From Lysobacteraceae bacterium SCN 69-320 (GTDB taxonomy: Bacteria; Pseudomonadota; Gammaproteobacteria; Xanthomonadales; Rhodanobacteraceae): a DNA stretch of 64,000 nt. The notes beneath the pieces were generated by a model. It was not told the DNA's origin. It saw nothing but the letters and a program-made list of their open reading frames with translations, and ran no database searches. The translations under genes were made by a program, and so were the position numbers. Of the stretch, positions 34,492 through 43,127 are shown in pieces. Numbering within the stretch: the stretch's first letter is position 1; each line of letters opens with the position of its first letter. The stretch lies in NCBI GenBank assembly GCA_001725155.1, contig MEFP01000015.1, positions 31,646-95,645 on the forward strand, given 5' to 3'.

Positions 34492-36081
34492 TCAGTGCGT
34501 ATCCGCCGACGCCGATGCGGCCGCGGGTGCCGGCCGGCAGAACGGCACCAGCACCAGTGCGGCGATGAACAGCCAGGCCATGAGCCGGAACACATCGTTG
34601 AACGCCAGGGTCAGCGCCTGTCGCGCGACGACTCGCGCGAACTCGCCCTGCGCGATCAGCAGCGCATGCGAGGCGTCCGCGGTCCACTGCGTGACATGCG
34701 CGGCCAGCGCGGCGATCGCATCCGGCGCATGCCGGTTCGCCTCGCCGAGACTTTCGCCGATACGCGCCACGTTGCTGCGCGTGTTGTCCTGCAGCCAGGT
34801 CGTGACGACGGCAATGCCGATCGCGCCGCCGAGATTGCGCATCAGATTGAACAGGCCCGAGGCATAGCGCAGCTCGGCCGCGGCGAAGCCCGACAGGGCC
34901 AGGGTCACGCTCGGCACGATGCACAGCATGATCGAGAAGCCGCGCAGCGCCTGCGGCAGCGCCAGCGACCAGAAGCCCCATTCCGAGGTCAGGAACGAGG
35001 TCGACCACAGGCTGGCCGCGAACAGGCCCAGCCCGGCCGCGATCATGCGGCGCGGGTCGACGCGCTGCGACAGCCGCGCTGCGACGACGACGCTGAGAAT
35101 CTGCGCGATGCCGGTCACGAACACCGTGGTGCCGATCTGCAGGCTGTCGTAGCCGCGCACGCGGCCAAGGAACAGCGGGATCAGATAGGTCGCCGAATAC
35201 AGGCCGAAACCGATCACGAGATTGAACACGCAGGCGAACACGAAGGTCGGGCTGCGGAACGGCGTGAGGCGGATGATCGGCCCGGCCGAGTTGCGCGAGC
35301 GCTCCAGGAACAGCAGCAGGCCGACGAAGGCGATCCAGCCGGCCGCGGCAATCGTCGGATCGTCGAACCACTCGTAGCGCGGCCCTTCTTCCAGCACGTA
35401 TTCGAGACCGCCCAGGAACGCCGCCATGGCGGCGAGATGGGCATAGTCGATCCGCCGCAGCATGCCCAGGTCGGGCCGGTCGACGCGGATCAGCCAGGTC
35501 GAGAGCACGGTCACCGCAATGCCCGGCACGACATTCACGTAGAAGATCGAGCGCCAGCCGAACGCGTCGGTCAGCCAGCCGCCGACGCTGGGACCGAGGG
35601 TCGGCGCGAGCACCGCGATCATGCCGAGTATGGCCGGGATCATCGCGCGCTGCGGTCCGCTGAACAGCGCGAAGCCGGTCGCGAACACGGTCGGAATCAT
35701 CGCGCCGCCGACGAAGCCCTGCAGGATGCGGAACGCGATCATCGAGTCGATGTCCCAGGCCGCGCCGCACAGTGCGCTGGCCAGGGTGAACAGGCCCGCC
35801 GACAGCGCGAACAGCCAGCGTGTCGACAGCGCCTGGGCGAGAAAGGCCGAGAACGGAATCATCACGAGCTCGGCCATCAGATAGCCGGTCTGCACCCAGC
35901 TGATCTCGGTCGGCCCGGCCGACAGACCCGCCTGCACCTCGTTCAGCGACGCGGCGACGATCTGGATGTCGATCAGCGCCATGAACTGGCCGAACGCCAT
36001 CACCGCGAAGATCAGGTATTTGCGCGCATCGGGCAGGGTTGCCGGATCGGCGGGGGCGGTGTCGCTGCGCAGGGCGTTCAT
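34492..36081 (-). CDS. DHA2 family multidrug efflux MFS transporter (EmrB-like)
   Basis: The 529-residue protein has 14 predicted membrane segments. It shows motif D1-like sequence DIQIVAASLNEVQ after helix 1, WVQTGYLMAELVMIPFSAFL (helix 2), RILQGFVGGAMIPTVF (motif B), and APTLGPSVGGWLTDAFGWRSIF (motif C, the antiporter signature). The last helices end near ALVLVPFC. It is the inner-membrane pump of an EmrAB-type tripartite system and needs the periplasmic adaptor encoded at 36786. The gene faces away from tetR/emrA across a 76-base intergenic region, unlike the usual emrAB operon. Confidence 0.93.
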   Translation of the reverse strand: MNALRSDTAPADPATLPDARKYLIFAVMAFGQFMALIDIQIVAASLNEVQAGLSAGPTEISWVQTGYLMAELVMIPFSAFLAQALSTRWLFALSAGLFTLASALCGAAWDIDSMIAFRILQGFVGGAMIPTVFATGFALFSGPQRAMIPAILGMIAVLAPTLGPSVGGWLTDAFGWRSIFYVNVVPGIAVTVLSTWLIRVDRPDLGMLRRIDYAHLAAMAAFLGGLEYVLEEGPRYEWFDDPTIAAAGWIAFVGLLLFLERSRNSAGPIIRLTPFRSPTFVFACVFNLVIGFGLYSATYLIPLFLGRVRGYDSLQIGTTVFVTGIAQILSVVVAARLSQRVDPRRMIAAGLGLFAASLWSTSFLTSEWGFWSLALPQALRGFSIMLCIVPSVTLALSGFAAAELRYASGLFNLMRNLGGAIGIAVVTTWLQDNTRSNVARIGESLGEANRHAPDAIAALAAHVTQWTADASHALLIAQGEFARVVARQALTLAFNDVFRLMAWLFIAALVLVPFCRPAPAAASASADTH

Positions 36082-36102
36082 GCGCGGCCTCTTGCAAATG
36101 AA

Positions 36103-36130
36103 ATGATGGTGATAATATTATGTCCGTCAT
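36103..36130. promoter_or_regulatory. AT-rich imperfect palindrome between emrB-like and tetR-like genes
   Basis: A 28-bp near-palindrome spans 36103-36130, with the perfect core ATAATATTAT and outer arms ATGA/TCAT. It lies in the short region separating the divergent efflux and regulator genes and contains a -10-like GATAAT. Position and symmetry suit an operator for the adjacent TetR-family repressor controlling both directions. Confidence 0.5.
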
Positions 36131-36157
36131 ACAAATGGTGCAAGGCGGAGCGGCGAC

Positions 36158-36751
36158 ATGCGCTACGACGCGGAACACAAGCAGCGAACGCGCGACAAGG
36201 TGGTCAAGGCAGCGGCCAGGGCGATCCGCGCGAGAGGTCCGGACGGCATCGGCATCGCCGACGTGATGGCCGACGTGGGCCTGACGCACGGCGGCTTCTA
36301 TGCGCACTTCGGGTCCAAGGACGAACTCGTCGCTGCCGCAGTCGGCCAGATGTTCGAGGAAGCGCGCGCGCGCCTTGCCGCCGAGACGCAGCAGCGCCCG
36401 GCCGTCGACGGCCTGCGTGCCTATGTCGATTTCTATCTGTCGGCGGCGCACCGCGACGCGCGACGCGCCGGCTGCCCGGTCGCCGCGTTGTCCTCGGATC
36501 TGCCGCGCATGACCGCGAAGCTGCGCCGCCATTTCGCCGCCGGCAGCGAAGCGCTGGTCGAGGCGCTGGCCGCGCTGCTCGGTCAAATCGGCCATGCCGA
36601 GCCGATGGCCGAGGCGCGTTCGGTGTTCGCCGAACTGCTCGGCGCGCTGTCGATCGCGCGCATCGAAAGCGATGCGGCGCGTTCCGACGAAATCCTCGCG
36701 AGCTCGCGCACGGCGATCAAGCGCCGGCTCGGTCTGGACCGACCGGCCTGA
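36158..36751 (+). CDS. TetR/AcrR family transcription repressor
   Basis: The protein has 197 residues. The N-terminal helix-turn-helix domain reads KVVKAAARAIRARGPDGIGI, then VMADVGLTHGGFYAHFGSKD, the most recognisable part of this family. The C-terminal ligand domain includes RRAGCPVAALSSDLPRM. This resembles regulators that control EmrAB or oxidoreductase genes in xanthomonads and pseudomonads. Ribosome binding site GGAG precedes the ATG at 36158. It is divergent from the EmrB-like gene and followed by emrA (34 bases) and an SDR gene, which it likely represses via the palindrome at 36103. Confidence 0.93.
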   Translation: MRYDAEHKQRTRDKVVKAAARAIRARGPDGIGIADVMADVGLTHGGFYAHFGSKDELVAAAVGQMFEEARARLAAETQQRPAVDGLRAYVDFYLSAAHRDARRAGCPVAALSSDLPRMTAKLRRHFAAGSEALVEALAALLGQIGHAEPMAEARSVFAELLGALSIARIESDAARSDEILASSRTAIKRRLGLDRPA

Positions 36752-36785
36752 GCGCGTTCCCTGGTCTTCCGACGAGTCAAAGCCC

Positions 36786-37946
36786 ATGAACACCGAACCG
36801 GATTCCGATACGCGGCGCCGTCCGCCGGCATCGCGCAAGGCCGTACTCGCCGTCGGCGGCGCCGTGCTGCTGGCCGTCGCCGGCACCGCCTGGATTCTCC
36901 TGCCCAAGTCGGCCGTCTCGACCGACAACGCCTACGTCCAGGCCGACAGCTCCGTCATCGCACCGAAAGTACGCGGCCTCGTCGCCGAAGTGCTGGTGCG
37001 CCACAACCAGCACGTCGGCCGTGGTGATCCGCTGGTGCGCATCGACGCGGAAGAGTTCGACGCGAAAGTCGCCGCGGCCAATGCGACTCTGTTGAACGCA
37101 CAGGCGCAGCAGCAGTCGGCGCGCGCTGCGCTGGTCAGTCTCGATGCCGAGGAAAAGCTCGCCGCGTCGAATGTGCGCGCGGCGCAGGCGACGATCCGTT
37201 CGATGGACGCGCAGAGCGAGCGCGCCAAAGCGGATCGCCGCCGCTTCGAGGATCTCGTCGGCAGCGGCGCCGTCGCGCGCCGCGATGCCGATCAGTACCG
37301 CGCCGCGGCGCTCAGCGCGACGGCCGACGCCGACAAGAGTCGCGCCGAACTCGACGTGAGCCGCCACCGCGTTGCGGTCACGCAGGCCCGGCGTCTGACG
37401 CTCGAAGCCGGCGTCGCCCAGGCCGACGCCGCCGTCGCAGCGGCGCGGGCGGCGCTGGATCTTGCCCGCCAGGATCAGGCGCATACCGTCATCCGCGCAC
37501 CGATCGACGGTATCGTCGGCGACCGTCAGGTCGAGCCCGGCGACTACGTGCAGCCGGGCACGCGTCTGCTCACGATCGTGCCGATCGACGCGCTGTACAT
37601 CGTCGCCAACTTCAAGGAAACCCAGACCGACCGCATGCTGCCCGGACAGCGCGCCACGATCGCCGTGGATGCCCTGCCCGGCCAGGTTCTGCGCGGTGAA
37701 GTCGAGAGCTTCGCGCCGGGCGTGGGTTCGCAATTCTCACTGCTGCCGTTCGAGCCGGGAACGGGCAACTTCACCAAGATCGTGCAGCGCGTTCCGGTAC
37801 GCATCCGCTTCGCCGCTGACCAGCCGGCGCTGGCCGCGCTGCGGCCCGGTCTGTCGACCACGGTGACCGTCGCGCTGACGCCGGTTGCCGCGCCGCCGCA
37901 CTACTCCAGCGGCGCGCTCGACACGGCGGCAGTCGCCGGCCGCTGA
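36786..37946 (+). CDS. HlyD/EmrA family periplasmic adaptor
   Basis: The 386-residue protein begins with a short cytoplasmic N-terminus and one membrane helix (about 20-38, AVLAVGGAVLLAVAGTAWIL). STDNAYVQADSSVIAPKVRG is the EmrA/HlyD lipoyl half-motif. A long coiled-coil hairpin (about 95-205) leads into the second lipoyl half (TVIRAPIDGIVGDRQVEPGD) and beta-barrel. The C-terminus contains VPVRIRF. It bridges the EmrB-like pump to an outer-membrane TolC-type channel, which is not in this window. The start is the ATG at 36786; in-frame sequence upstream overlaps tetR and is not EmrA-like. Confidence 0.94.
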   Translation: MNTEPDSDTRRRPPASRKAVLAVGGAVLLAVAGTAWILLPKSAVSTDNAYVQADSSVIAPKVRGLVAEVLVRHNQHVGRGDPLVRIDAEEFDAKVAAANATLLNAQAQQQSARAALVSLDAEEKLAASNVRAAQATIRSMDAQSERAKADRRRFEDLVGSGAVARRDADQYRAAALSATADADKSRAELDVSRHRVAVTQARRLTLEAGVAQADAAVAAARAALDLARQDQAHTVIRAPIDGIVGDRQVEPGDYVQPGTRLLTIVPIDALYIVANFKETQTDRMLPGQRATIAVDALPGQVLRGEVESFAPGVGSQFSLLPFEPGTGNFTKIVQRVPVRIRFAADQPALAALRPGLSTTVTVALTPVAAPPHYSSGALDTAAVAGR

Positions 37947-37976
37947 CTTCCGCAACTCCCTCAACAGGACATCGTC

Positions 37977-38675
37977 ATGGACATCCGTCATTCCGTCGCG
38001 CTCGTCACGGGCGCCAATCGCGGTCTCGGCCGCGCGTTCGCGGCCGCGCTGCTCGCCCGCGGCGCGGGCAAGGTCTACGCGGCCGCGCGTGATCCGTCGA
38101 CCATCGACCTGCCCGGCGTCGTGCCGCTCAGGCTCGACGTGACCAGCGCCGCGGACGTCGCCGCGGCGGCCCGCTCGCTGGTCGATGTGAACCTGCTGAT
38201 CAACAACGCCGGCATCATCGAGCGCGGCAGTCTGCTCGGCGGCGATCTCGCCGCGCTGCGGCGCGAAATGGAAACCAACTTCTTCGGCACCCTGGCCATG
38301 AGCCAGTCCTTCGCGCCGGTGCTCGGCGCCAACGGCGGCGGCGCGCTCGTCAACGTGCTGTCGGTGCTGAGCTGGGTCACGGTACCGGGCACGGCGATGT
38401 ACAGCGCATCGAAGGCCGCCGCCTGGGCGCTGACCAACGCCTTGCGTCAGGAACTCGCCGCGCAGAACACGCTGGTCACCGCCCTGCACGTGGGCTACAT
38501 GGACACCGACATGGCCGCGCACGTGCAGACGCCGAAGGCGAACCCGGCCGACGTCGCCAACCAGGTGCTCGACGCGGTCCGCGACGGGCGCGAGGAAGTG
38601 CTGGCCGACGAACTCTCGCGCCAGGTCAAGGCCGGCCTGGCTGCCGATCCGGGTGTCTATCTGCGGCGTGCCTGA
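37977..38675 (+). CDS. Short-chain dehydrogenase/reductase
   Basis: The 232-residue Rossmann-fold oxidoreductase has cofactor motif TGANRGLGRAF, NNAGI, the catalytic Ser region NVLSVLSW, and Y-x-x-x-K (YSASKAAAW). It is of the classical SDR subfamily; the substrate is unknown. It follows emrA by 30 bases with AGGA upstream of its ATG and is probably in the tetR-controlled unit. SDRs of this type often accompany TetR/efflux sets that handle toxic small molecules. Confidence 0.92.
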   Translation: MDIRHSVALVTGANRGLGRAFAAALLARGAGKVYAAARDPSTIDLPGVVPLRLDVTSAADVAAAARSLVDVNLLINNAGIIERGSLLGGDLAALRREMETNFFGTLAMSQSFAPVLGANGGGALVNVLSVLSWVTVPGTAMYSASKAAAWALTNALRQELAAQNTLVTALHVGYMDTDMAAHVQTPKANPADVANQVLDAVRDGREEVLADELSRQVKAGLAADPGVYLRRA

Positions 38676-38792
38676 GCACGCAGCGTGAATCAGGAACGGA
38701 CTGGAAAACTTGGCGTCTCCGGCTCGGCGATCCGGCGCTCCGCATGCGCACGGTCGGGCCCGCAGATTGCCGGTACGGGATCCCGCATTCGC

Positions 38793-39119
38793 CTAGGAAC
38801 GGTCGGCCTCCGCCAGGCTCCAGCACATGGCCAGCAGCGACATGCCGGCGAGCGCGAGCAGCAAGGCGATCACCGGCGGCGACAATTCGCCGCCGACCCA
38901 GTCGCGCCAGCCGAGGCGAACCATCGGTGTGAATGACAGACTCAGTGCACACGCCGCCATTCCGGCCGCGATCCCGCTCCACAACGGCCATGTGCGACGC
39001 CGGGGCCGCGCGGGCAGGTGCTGCATCACGCGATCGCAGAAGCCGTCGTCGGGCGCTGCGCCTTCGAACTGCCGTCGCAGCAGTGCGTCGATGGCGTCAT
39101 CTTCGTGGGAATGGGGCAT
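38793..39119 (-). CDS. DUF5056-like membrane protein, putative anti-sigma factor
   Basis: The protein has 108 residues from the ATG at 39119. The N-terminus DDAIDALLRRQFEGAAPDDG and FCDRVMQHLP resemble the cytoplasmic part of DUF5056/anti-sigma-like proteins. Two hydrophobic segments (about 45-62 and 80-98) anchor it. It is the last gene of a DUF6249-sigma-DUF5056 set and overlaps the 3' end of the sigma gene by 94 bases in another frame. It most likely binds the sigma factor at the membrane; no zinc-binding H-C-C motif is present. Confidence 0.8.
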   Translation of the reverse strand: MPHSHEDDAIDALLRRQFEGAAPDDGFCDRVMQHLPARPRRRTWPLWSGIAAGMAACALSLSFTPMVRLGWRDWVGGELSPPVIALLLALAGMSLLAMCWSLAEADRS

Positions 39120-39685
39120 GTCGGATTCTCCTGCGTCGTTTCGGCCTGCCACGCCGCCAGCCATGATTTGAGTTTTGCCTTGCCGCGTGTCGCATGGGTT
39201 TTTACCGTGCCCAGCGGAATGGCCAGCACGAAGGCGGCTTCTTCGTGACTCAGGCCCAGTTGCACGCAATGCAGCAGCACGGCCTGCTCGGCGTCGGACA
39301 GGCGGCGCAGCGCGTGCTCGAAGTCCAGTTGCAGGTCGACCGGATGGGCCGGCGCGGCCGGTGGCTCGACCTCGTCGGCATCCTCGGCACGCTCCGGTCT
39401 CCTGCGCTGCGCCTGCAGGAAACAGGACCAGGCGATGCGGTACAGCCAGGTGCGGAATGCCGCATCGCCTCGGAACTGGTCGAGCTTGCGCCACGCCAGC
39501 AGGAAGACTTCCTGAGCGAGGTCGTCGGCCGCTGCCTCGTCGCCGTGCAGCAGGCGGCGCAGTTGAGCACGCACCATGCCCTGGTGCCGGCGCATGAGCT
39601 GCTCGAATGCACGCCGGTCGTCGCCCAGCAGAACGCGCGCGACCAGGGCCTGGTCGACGCGCGCTTCGGCGGCGCTGTCAGCCAT
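39026..39685 (-). CDS. ECF RNA polymerase sigma factor (canonical type)
   Basis: The 219-residue protein has region 2 (AADDLAQEVFLLAWRKLDQF, with the normal acidic core-binding residues) and region 4 (AVLLHCVQLGLSHEEAAFVL, then IPLGTVKTHATRGKAKL). Unlike the two kinase-linked sigma factors in this window, region 2.2 is intact, so control should come from the downstream anti-sigma-like protein. The last ~30 residues are read from DNA that also encodes that protein in another frame, and their composition (TKMTPSTHCCDGS) is not sigma-like. It overlaps the DUF6249 gene by 8 bases. Confidence 0.93.
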   Translation of the reverse strand: MADSAAEARVDQALVARVLLGDDRRAFEQLMRRHQGMVRAQLRRLLHGDEAAADDLAQEVFLLAWRKLDQFRGDAAFRTWLYRIAWSCFLQAQRRRPERAEDADEVEPPAAPAHPVDLQLDFEHALRRLSDAEQAVLLHCVQLGLSHEEAAFVLAIPLGTVKTHATRGKAKLKSWLAAWQAETTQENPTCPIPTKMTPSTHCCDGSSKAQRPTTASAIA

Positions 39686-40049
39686 GCGTGCGCTCGCGCC
39701 GGTTGAACCACCAGCTCGCCAGATAGCCCAGACCCGTCATCAGCGGCAGCAGGCCGAGGCCCCAGAGCTGGCTGACCTGCATGCCGTTGCCGTCGAACTG
39801 GCCCGGCAAGGCGAGAAACATCGCCATCACGCCGAGGCCGCCGCCGATCAGCACGAGCGCGCGGCGTCGTTCCACGTCGCCCGGCTGCGATTCCACGAGC
39901 AGTTGCGGCGGCAGTTCCACACCCTTGTCGGCCAGTTGCAGCAGGGTGCGATAGCGCGCCTGCGTCTGCCGATCGCGGTAGCGCAGCGTGATCAGGACGA
40001 TCAGCACCGGCGCGGCGAGCACGATGAGGGGAATGAAGATGAAATGCAT
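39678..40049 (-). CDS. DUF6249 family membrane protein
   Basis: The 123-residue protein has three membrane segments: residues 1-20 (MHFIFIPLIVLAAPVLIVLI), about 67-83 and about 93-113. Between the first two is RYRTLLQLADKGVELPPQLL, the conserved DUF6249 stretch (L-x-x-K-G-x-x-x-P). Its ATG has ribosome binding site CTGGAG. Families of this type sit directly before an ECF sigma gene in xanthomonads, as here (8-base overlap), and are thought to belong to the sigma regulatory unit; the mechanism is not known. Confidence 0.85.
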   Translation of the reverse strand: MHFIFIPLIVLAAPVLIVLITLRYRDRQTQARYRTLLQLADKGVELPPQLLVESQPGDVERRRALVLIGGGLGVMAMFLALPGQFDGNGMQVSQLWGLGLLPLMTGLGYLASWWFNRRERTHG

Positions 40050-40109
40050 GGTTTCGCTCCAGAGCGGATCGCGTCGGGAAATGAATGATCGGTCGGGCGG
40101 CGTGCCCCT

Positions 40110-41612
40110 TCAGGGCTTGGCGCCTTCGGCGGCGAGCAGGTCGGCGATGCGTTCGGCGAGCAGCCATGCCTGCCCCGGCCCCTCGTTGCTGGTCAATGCG
40201 ACGTCGGCGTTGCTCTCCCAGACCATCGCCAGGTTCGCGTCCGTGCCCTCGATGCCGCCGGCGTGCCCGCGAATGTGGCGGCCGCCGGACAGACGGTCGC
40301 CGAAACCTGCCGCGTAGCCGCCGGGACCGGCCGGCACTGCATCGTCGAACATCTTCGCCAACGTCGCCGGCTTGACCAGCTTGCCCGCGCGCAACGCCCG
40401 GGCAAAGCGCAGCAGGTCGGTGTTGTTCGAGTAGCCGCCGCCGGCCGGGCCGCCCTTGAACGGGCCCTTCATCCAGTCCGCCTTCCATTCGCCGGAGAAC
40501 AGCCCCGCGCGGAAATAGCCGACCGCCAGCTTCGGAATGACGTCGTCGAGCGTGTCGAAACCGCTCGCCTCCATGCCGGCCGGGGCGAAGACGTGGCGTC
40601 CGATGTAGTCGAAGTAGTTTTCGCGGGAGACGTTCTCGACGATGCGGCCGAGCAGGACATAGCCGGCGTTGCTGTAGTTCCAGTCCTTGCCCGGCTCGCC
40701 CACCTTGGGCTGGCGTGCGATCAGGTCGAGATAGTCGGCCGGATTGACGAACTTCTCGCGCTGCTGGAAGAACTCGGGAACGAAGAAGTCGCCGAGCCCT
40801 GCCGTGTGGTGCAGCAGTTGCCACACGGTGATCTTCTTCGCCGCTTCGTGATCCGGATATTCAGGCACCCGCTGCGCGAGCGTGTCGTCCCACGACAATT
40901 TGCCGGCCTCGACGAGCTGCGCGATGGCCACGGCGGTGAACATCTTGCCCATCGAGCCGATGTGGAACTTCGTCTGACGGTCGATCGGCACGCCGAAGCG
41001 GCGCTCGGCCAGGCCGCGGCATTCGTCGATCACGGTTTCGCTGCCGTCCGCGACGGTCAGGCAACCGGAGAAATCATTCGTGCGCACGAGCTTGTCCAGC
41101 GTGTCGCGGACCAGGCGCTTGAGTTCGTCGCGAGAGATCGCAGCCTCAGGCCAGCCGGCGTAGAGCGACGGATCATCCATCGGCATCATCTCCGCATGCG
41201 CGAAGCGGCCCGGATGCGCGGCGTCGCCGCCGAGCACGAACACGGCCACGCGTCCGCCGCGATGGGCCTTTACGGTCAGGATGAGCATGCCGCGCTGTTC
41301 GTGCGCCTCGATCAGGTCCACGCCGCCGCTGTCGCGTACCGCCTCGGCCAGGCTCGTCACGAACCCCGCCTGTTCAGCCGCATCCATGTCCGGCGCCAGG
41401 ATCGTCGGCGCCCAGCGACGGATCTGGTCGGGGCTGTCGGTGTTCACATGCTCGATCAGCGCGGCGCCGAGTTTGCCGTCCGCGGTGTCGGGCAGCGTTG
41501 CCTTGGGGCCGGCGACGGCGCAGGCGGCGCAGAAGGAGGTGGTCAGCGCAAGCGCGGCGCGCAGAGCGAACTGGCGGGATCTGGACGGCGTGATCGGTGG
41601 GACGGATTTCAT
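40110..41612 (-). CDS. Secreted serine hydrolase, class C beta-lactamase-like
   Basis: The protein has 500 residues. The ATG at 41612 follows CCAGGAG and gives a signal peptide ending CAVAG. An N-terminal ~130-residue domain (DTDSPDQIRRWAPTIL-like; LDLIEAHEQRGMLILTVKAH) resembles the accessory domain of other serine-hydrolase proteins in Gammaproteobacteria. The catalytic domain has S220-M-G-K223 (HIGSMGKMFTAVAI), YSNAGYVLLG and the H-x-G motif GHAGGIEG. It probably acts as a periplasmic esterase or peptidase rather than a resistance enzyme. A 60-base gap to the DUF6249 gene leaves a shared transcript possible. Confidence 0.92.
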   Translation of the reverse strand: MKSVPPITPSRSRQFALRAALALTTSFCAACAVAGPKATLPDTADGKLGAALIEHVNTDSPDQIRRWAPTILAPDMDAAEQAGFVTSLAEAVRDSGGVDLIEAHEQRGMLILTVKAHRGGRVAVFVLGGDAAHPGRFAHAEMMPMDDPSLYAGWPEAAISRDELKRLVRDTLDKLVRTNDFSGCLTVADGSETVIDECRGLAERRFGVPIDRQTKFHIGSMGKMFTAVAIAQLVEAGKLSWDDTLAQRVPEYPDHEAAKKITVWQLLHHTAGLGDFFVPEFFQQREKFVNPADYLDLIARQPKVGEPGKDWNYSNAGYVLLGRIVENVSRENYFDYIGRHVFAPAGMEASGFDTLDDVIPKLAVGYFRAGLFSGEWKADWMKGPFKGGPAGGGYSNNTDLLRFARALRAGKLVKPATLAKMFDDAVPAGPGGYAAGFGDRLSGGRHIRGHAGGIEGTDANLAMVWESNADVALTSNEGPGQAWLLAERIADLLAAEGAKP

Positions 41613-41797
41613 CGACTGCACTCCTGGACAGATCGCTCCATGGCGGGAGACGACCTGGCGGCTGGGTTGGGACAAGCCTGGGTGGACCGCGCAACGGCGG
41701 TGTCGAAGGCTTGGATGCGTCGATGAACGCGATTGGATTCAAACTGGGCCGCGCATCTGGCGCGGAGATCTGCATTCGCACCGCCGCCGCGTGCGAG

Positions 41798-42091
41798 TCA
41801 GCGCGGCTGCGTCGCCCCTTCCAGCTCGGCGATCCAGCGCAGGGCATGGGCGCGGTCCTTGCCGCACATGTCCGGCTCGGGACGCAGACGTCCGCAGACG
41901 TCGGGCCGTTCGGGCGAACCGAAGATGCGGCAGCGGTAGTCGTCGTCGAGCTGCACGCAGCGCACGCCGGCGGGCTTGCCCTGCGGCATGCCCGGTATCG
42001 GCGAGGAAATCGACAGCGCGATGCAGCAGGCGCCGCAGCCGGCGCGGCAGGCGTAGCGGCCGCTCGCGGCGTCGAAGGCCAGTGCGCTCAT
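41798..42091 (-). CDS. YkgJ family cysteine-cluster protein
   Basis: The 97-residue protein shows the zinc/iron-chelating cysteine pattern: CRAGCGACC, then CVQL, CRIF, and VCGRLRPEPDMCG, with FGSPERPDVC typical of the family. Members are small cytosolic proteins of uncertain function, possibly metal-cluster carriers. The ATG at 42091 overlaps the aroE stop (ATGA), so it is translated with aroE. Confidence 0.9.
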   Translation of the reverse strand: MSALAFDAASGRYACRAGCGACCIALSISSPIPGMPQGKPAGVRCVQLDDDYRCRIFGSPERPDVCGRLRPEPDMCGKDRAHALRWIAELEGATQPR

Positions 42092-42930
42092 GCGCCGTCG
42101 AGCTGGGCGCGCAGCTCGGCGTAGACCGGTTCGCCGTCGGGGCGGCGGCCGTGCCAGATCGCGAACGCTTCGGCGGCCTGTTCCACGAGCATGCCGAGGC
42201 CGTCGAACGCATGCGCCGCGCGTGCGGCGCGCGCCCAGGCCAGGAACGCCGTCGCGGCGCGGCCGTAGGACAGGTCGTAGCACAGCGCGCGCGGCGCCAC
42301 GATCGCGAACGGCAGGTCCATCGCGTCGCCCTGCACGCCGGCCGACGTCGCATTGATGATGAAATCCCAGCTGCCGGCATCGGCCAGGTCGTTCCAGTAG
42401 CGCACGTGCACGCGGCCGGGTTCGCCGATGCGGTCGGCCAGTGCATCGGCGCGTTCCGGATGGCGGTTGGCGATCGTCAGCGAGCGCACGCCCGCGTCGA
42501 GCAATGCATAGGCGACGCCCTGCGCTGCGCCGCCGGCACCGAGCAGCAGCAGGTCGCGTTCGCGCAGATCCTGGCCGTGGCGCTGGGCCAGATCGGCGAT
42601 CAGGCCGGGGCCGTCGGTGTTGTGGCCGCGCCAGCCGCCGCCGGACAGCGGCTCCAGGGTGTTGACCACGCCGGTGCGGGCGGCGTAGTCGGAAACCTGT
42701 GCGCAGTGGCCGAAGGCCAGCGCCTTCAGCGGCAAGGTGACGTTGGCGCCGCCGCCGCCGGCCGCGCGGAACGCCTCGAGCTGGGCGGCGAAGGTCTCGG
42801 CCGGTGCGTCGATCGCCTCGTAACTCAGGGCCACGCCGGTCTGCTGGCCGAAACGCCGGTGTATGGCGGGCGACAGGGAATGACTGACCGGATGGCCGAA
42901 GACGGCATGACGCTGCGGGCGTTCGCTCAT
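42088..42930 (-). CDS. aroE: Shikimate 5-dehydrogenase
   Basis: The 280-residue protein reduces 3-dehydroshikimate with NADPH in aromatic amino-acid synthesis. Substrate-binding residues appear in FGHPVSHSLSPAIHRRF, the catalytic Lys in NVTLPLKALA, and Asp in HNTDGPGLI. The cofactor motif is LLLGAGGAAQGVAYALL. Length and order are standard for AroE rather than YdiB. The start follows GGAG. It is the first gene of an aroE-ykgJ pair. Confidence 0.97.
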   Translation of the reverse strand: MSERPQRHAVFGHPVSHSLSPAIHRRFGQQTGVALSYEAIDAPAETFAAQLEAFRAAGGGGANVTLPLKALAFGHCAQVSDYAARTGVVNTLEPLSGGGWRGHNTDGPGLIADLAQRHGQDLRERDLLLLGAGGAAQGVAYALLDAGVRSLTIANRHPERADALADRIGEPGRVHVRYWNDLADAGSWDFIINATSAGVQGDAMDLPFAIVAPRALCYDLSYGRAATAFLAWARAARAAHAFDGLGMLVEQAAEAFAIWHGRRPDGEPVYAELRAQLDGA

Positions 42931-43127
42931 GGAGTTCTCCTGTAGGCCGGGCCATTCTACGGGGCGCGGGCCGTGCAGTCGCCGCCGGGCGCCGCGCGGT
43001 TGCCGCGACGTGAAATCGCCGTGATCGGCGAGCCTGCATGGCCAACGGCCTTCATGACGTCCGGCTCTTCAGCCAGAATGTTGCAAATAGCACTCTTTGC
43101 CTCCCTGACCCACGACGAGAGAGCACC

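Noticed and set aside
40110..41612. Class C beta-lactamase conferring drug resistance
   Set aside because: The S-x-x-K, Y-x-N and H-x-G motifs are those of the broad esterase/peptidase clan; the N-terminal domain and lack of an ampR-like neighbour argue against a resistance enzyme.
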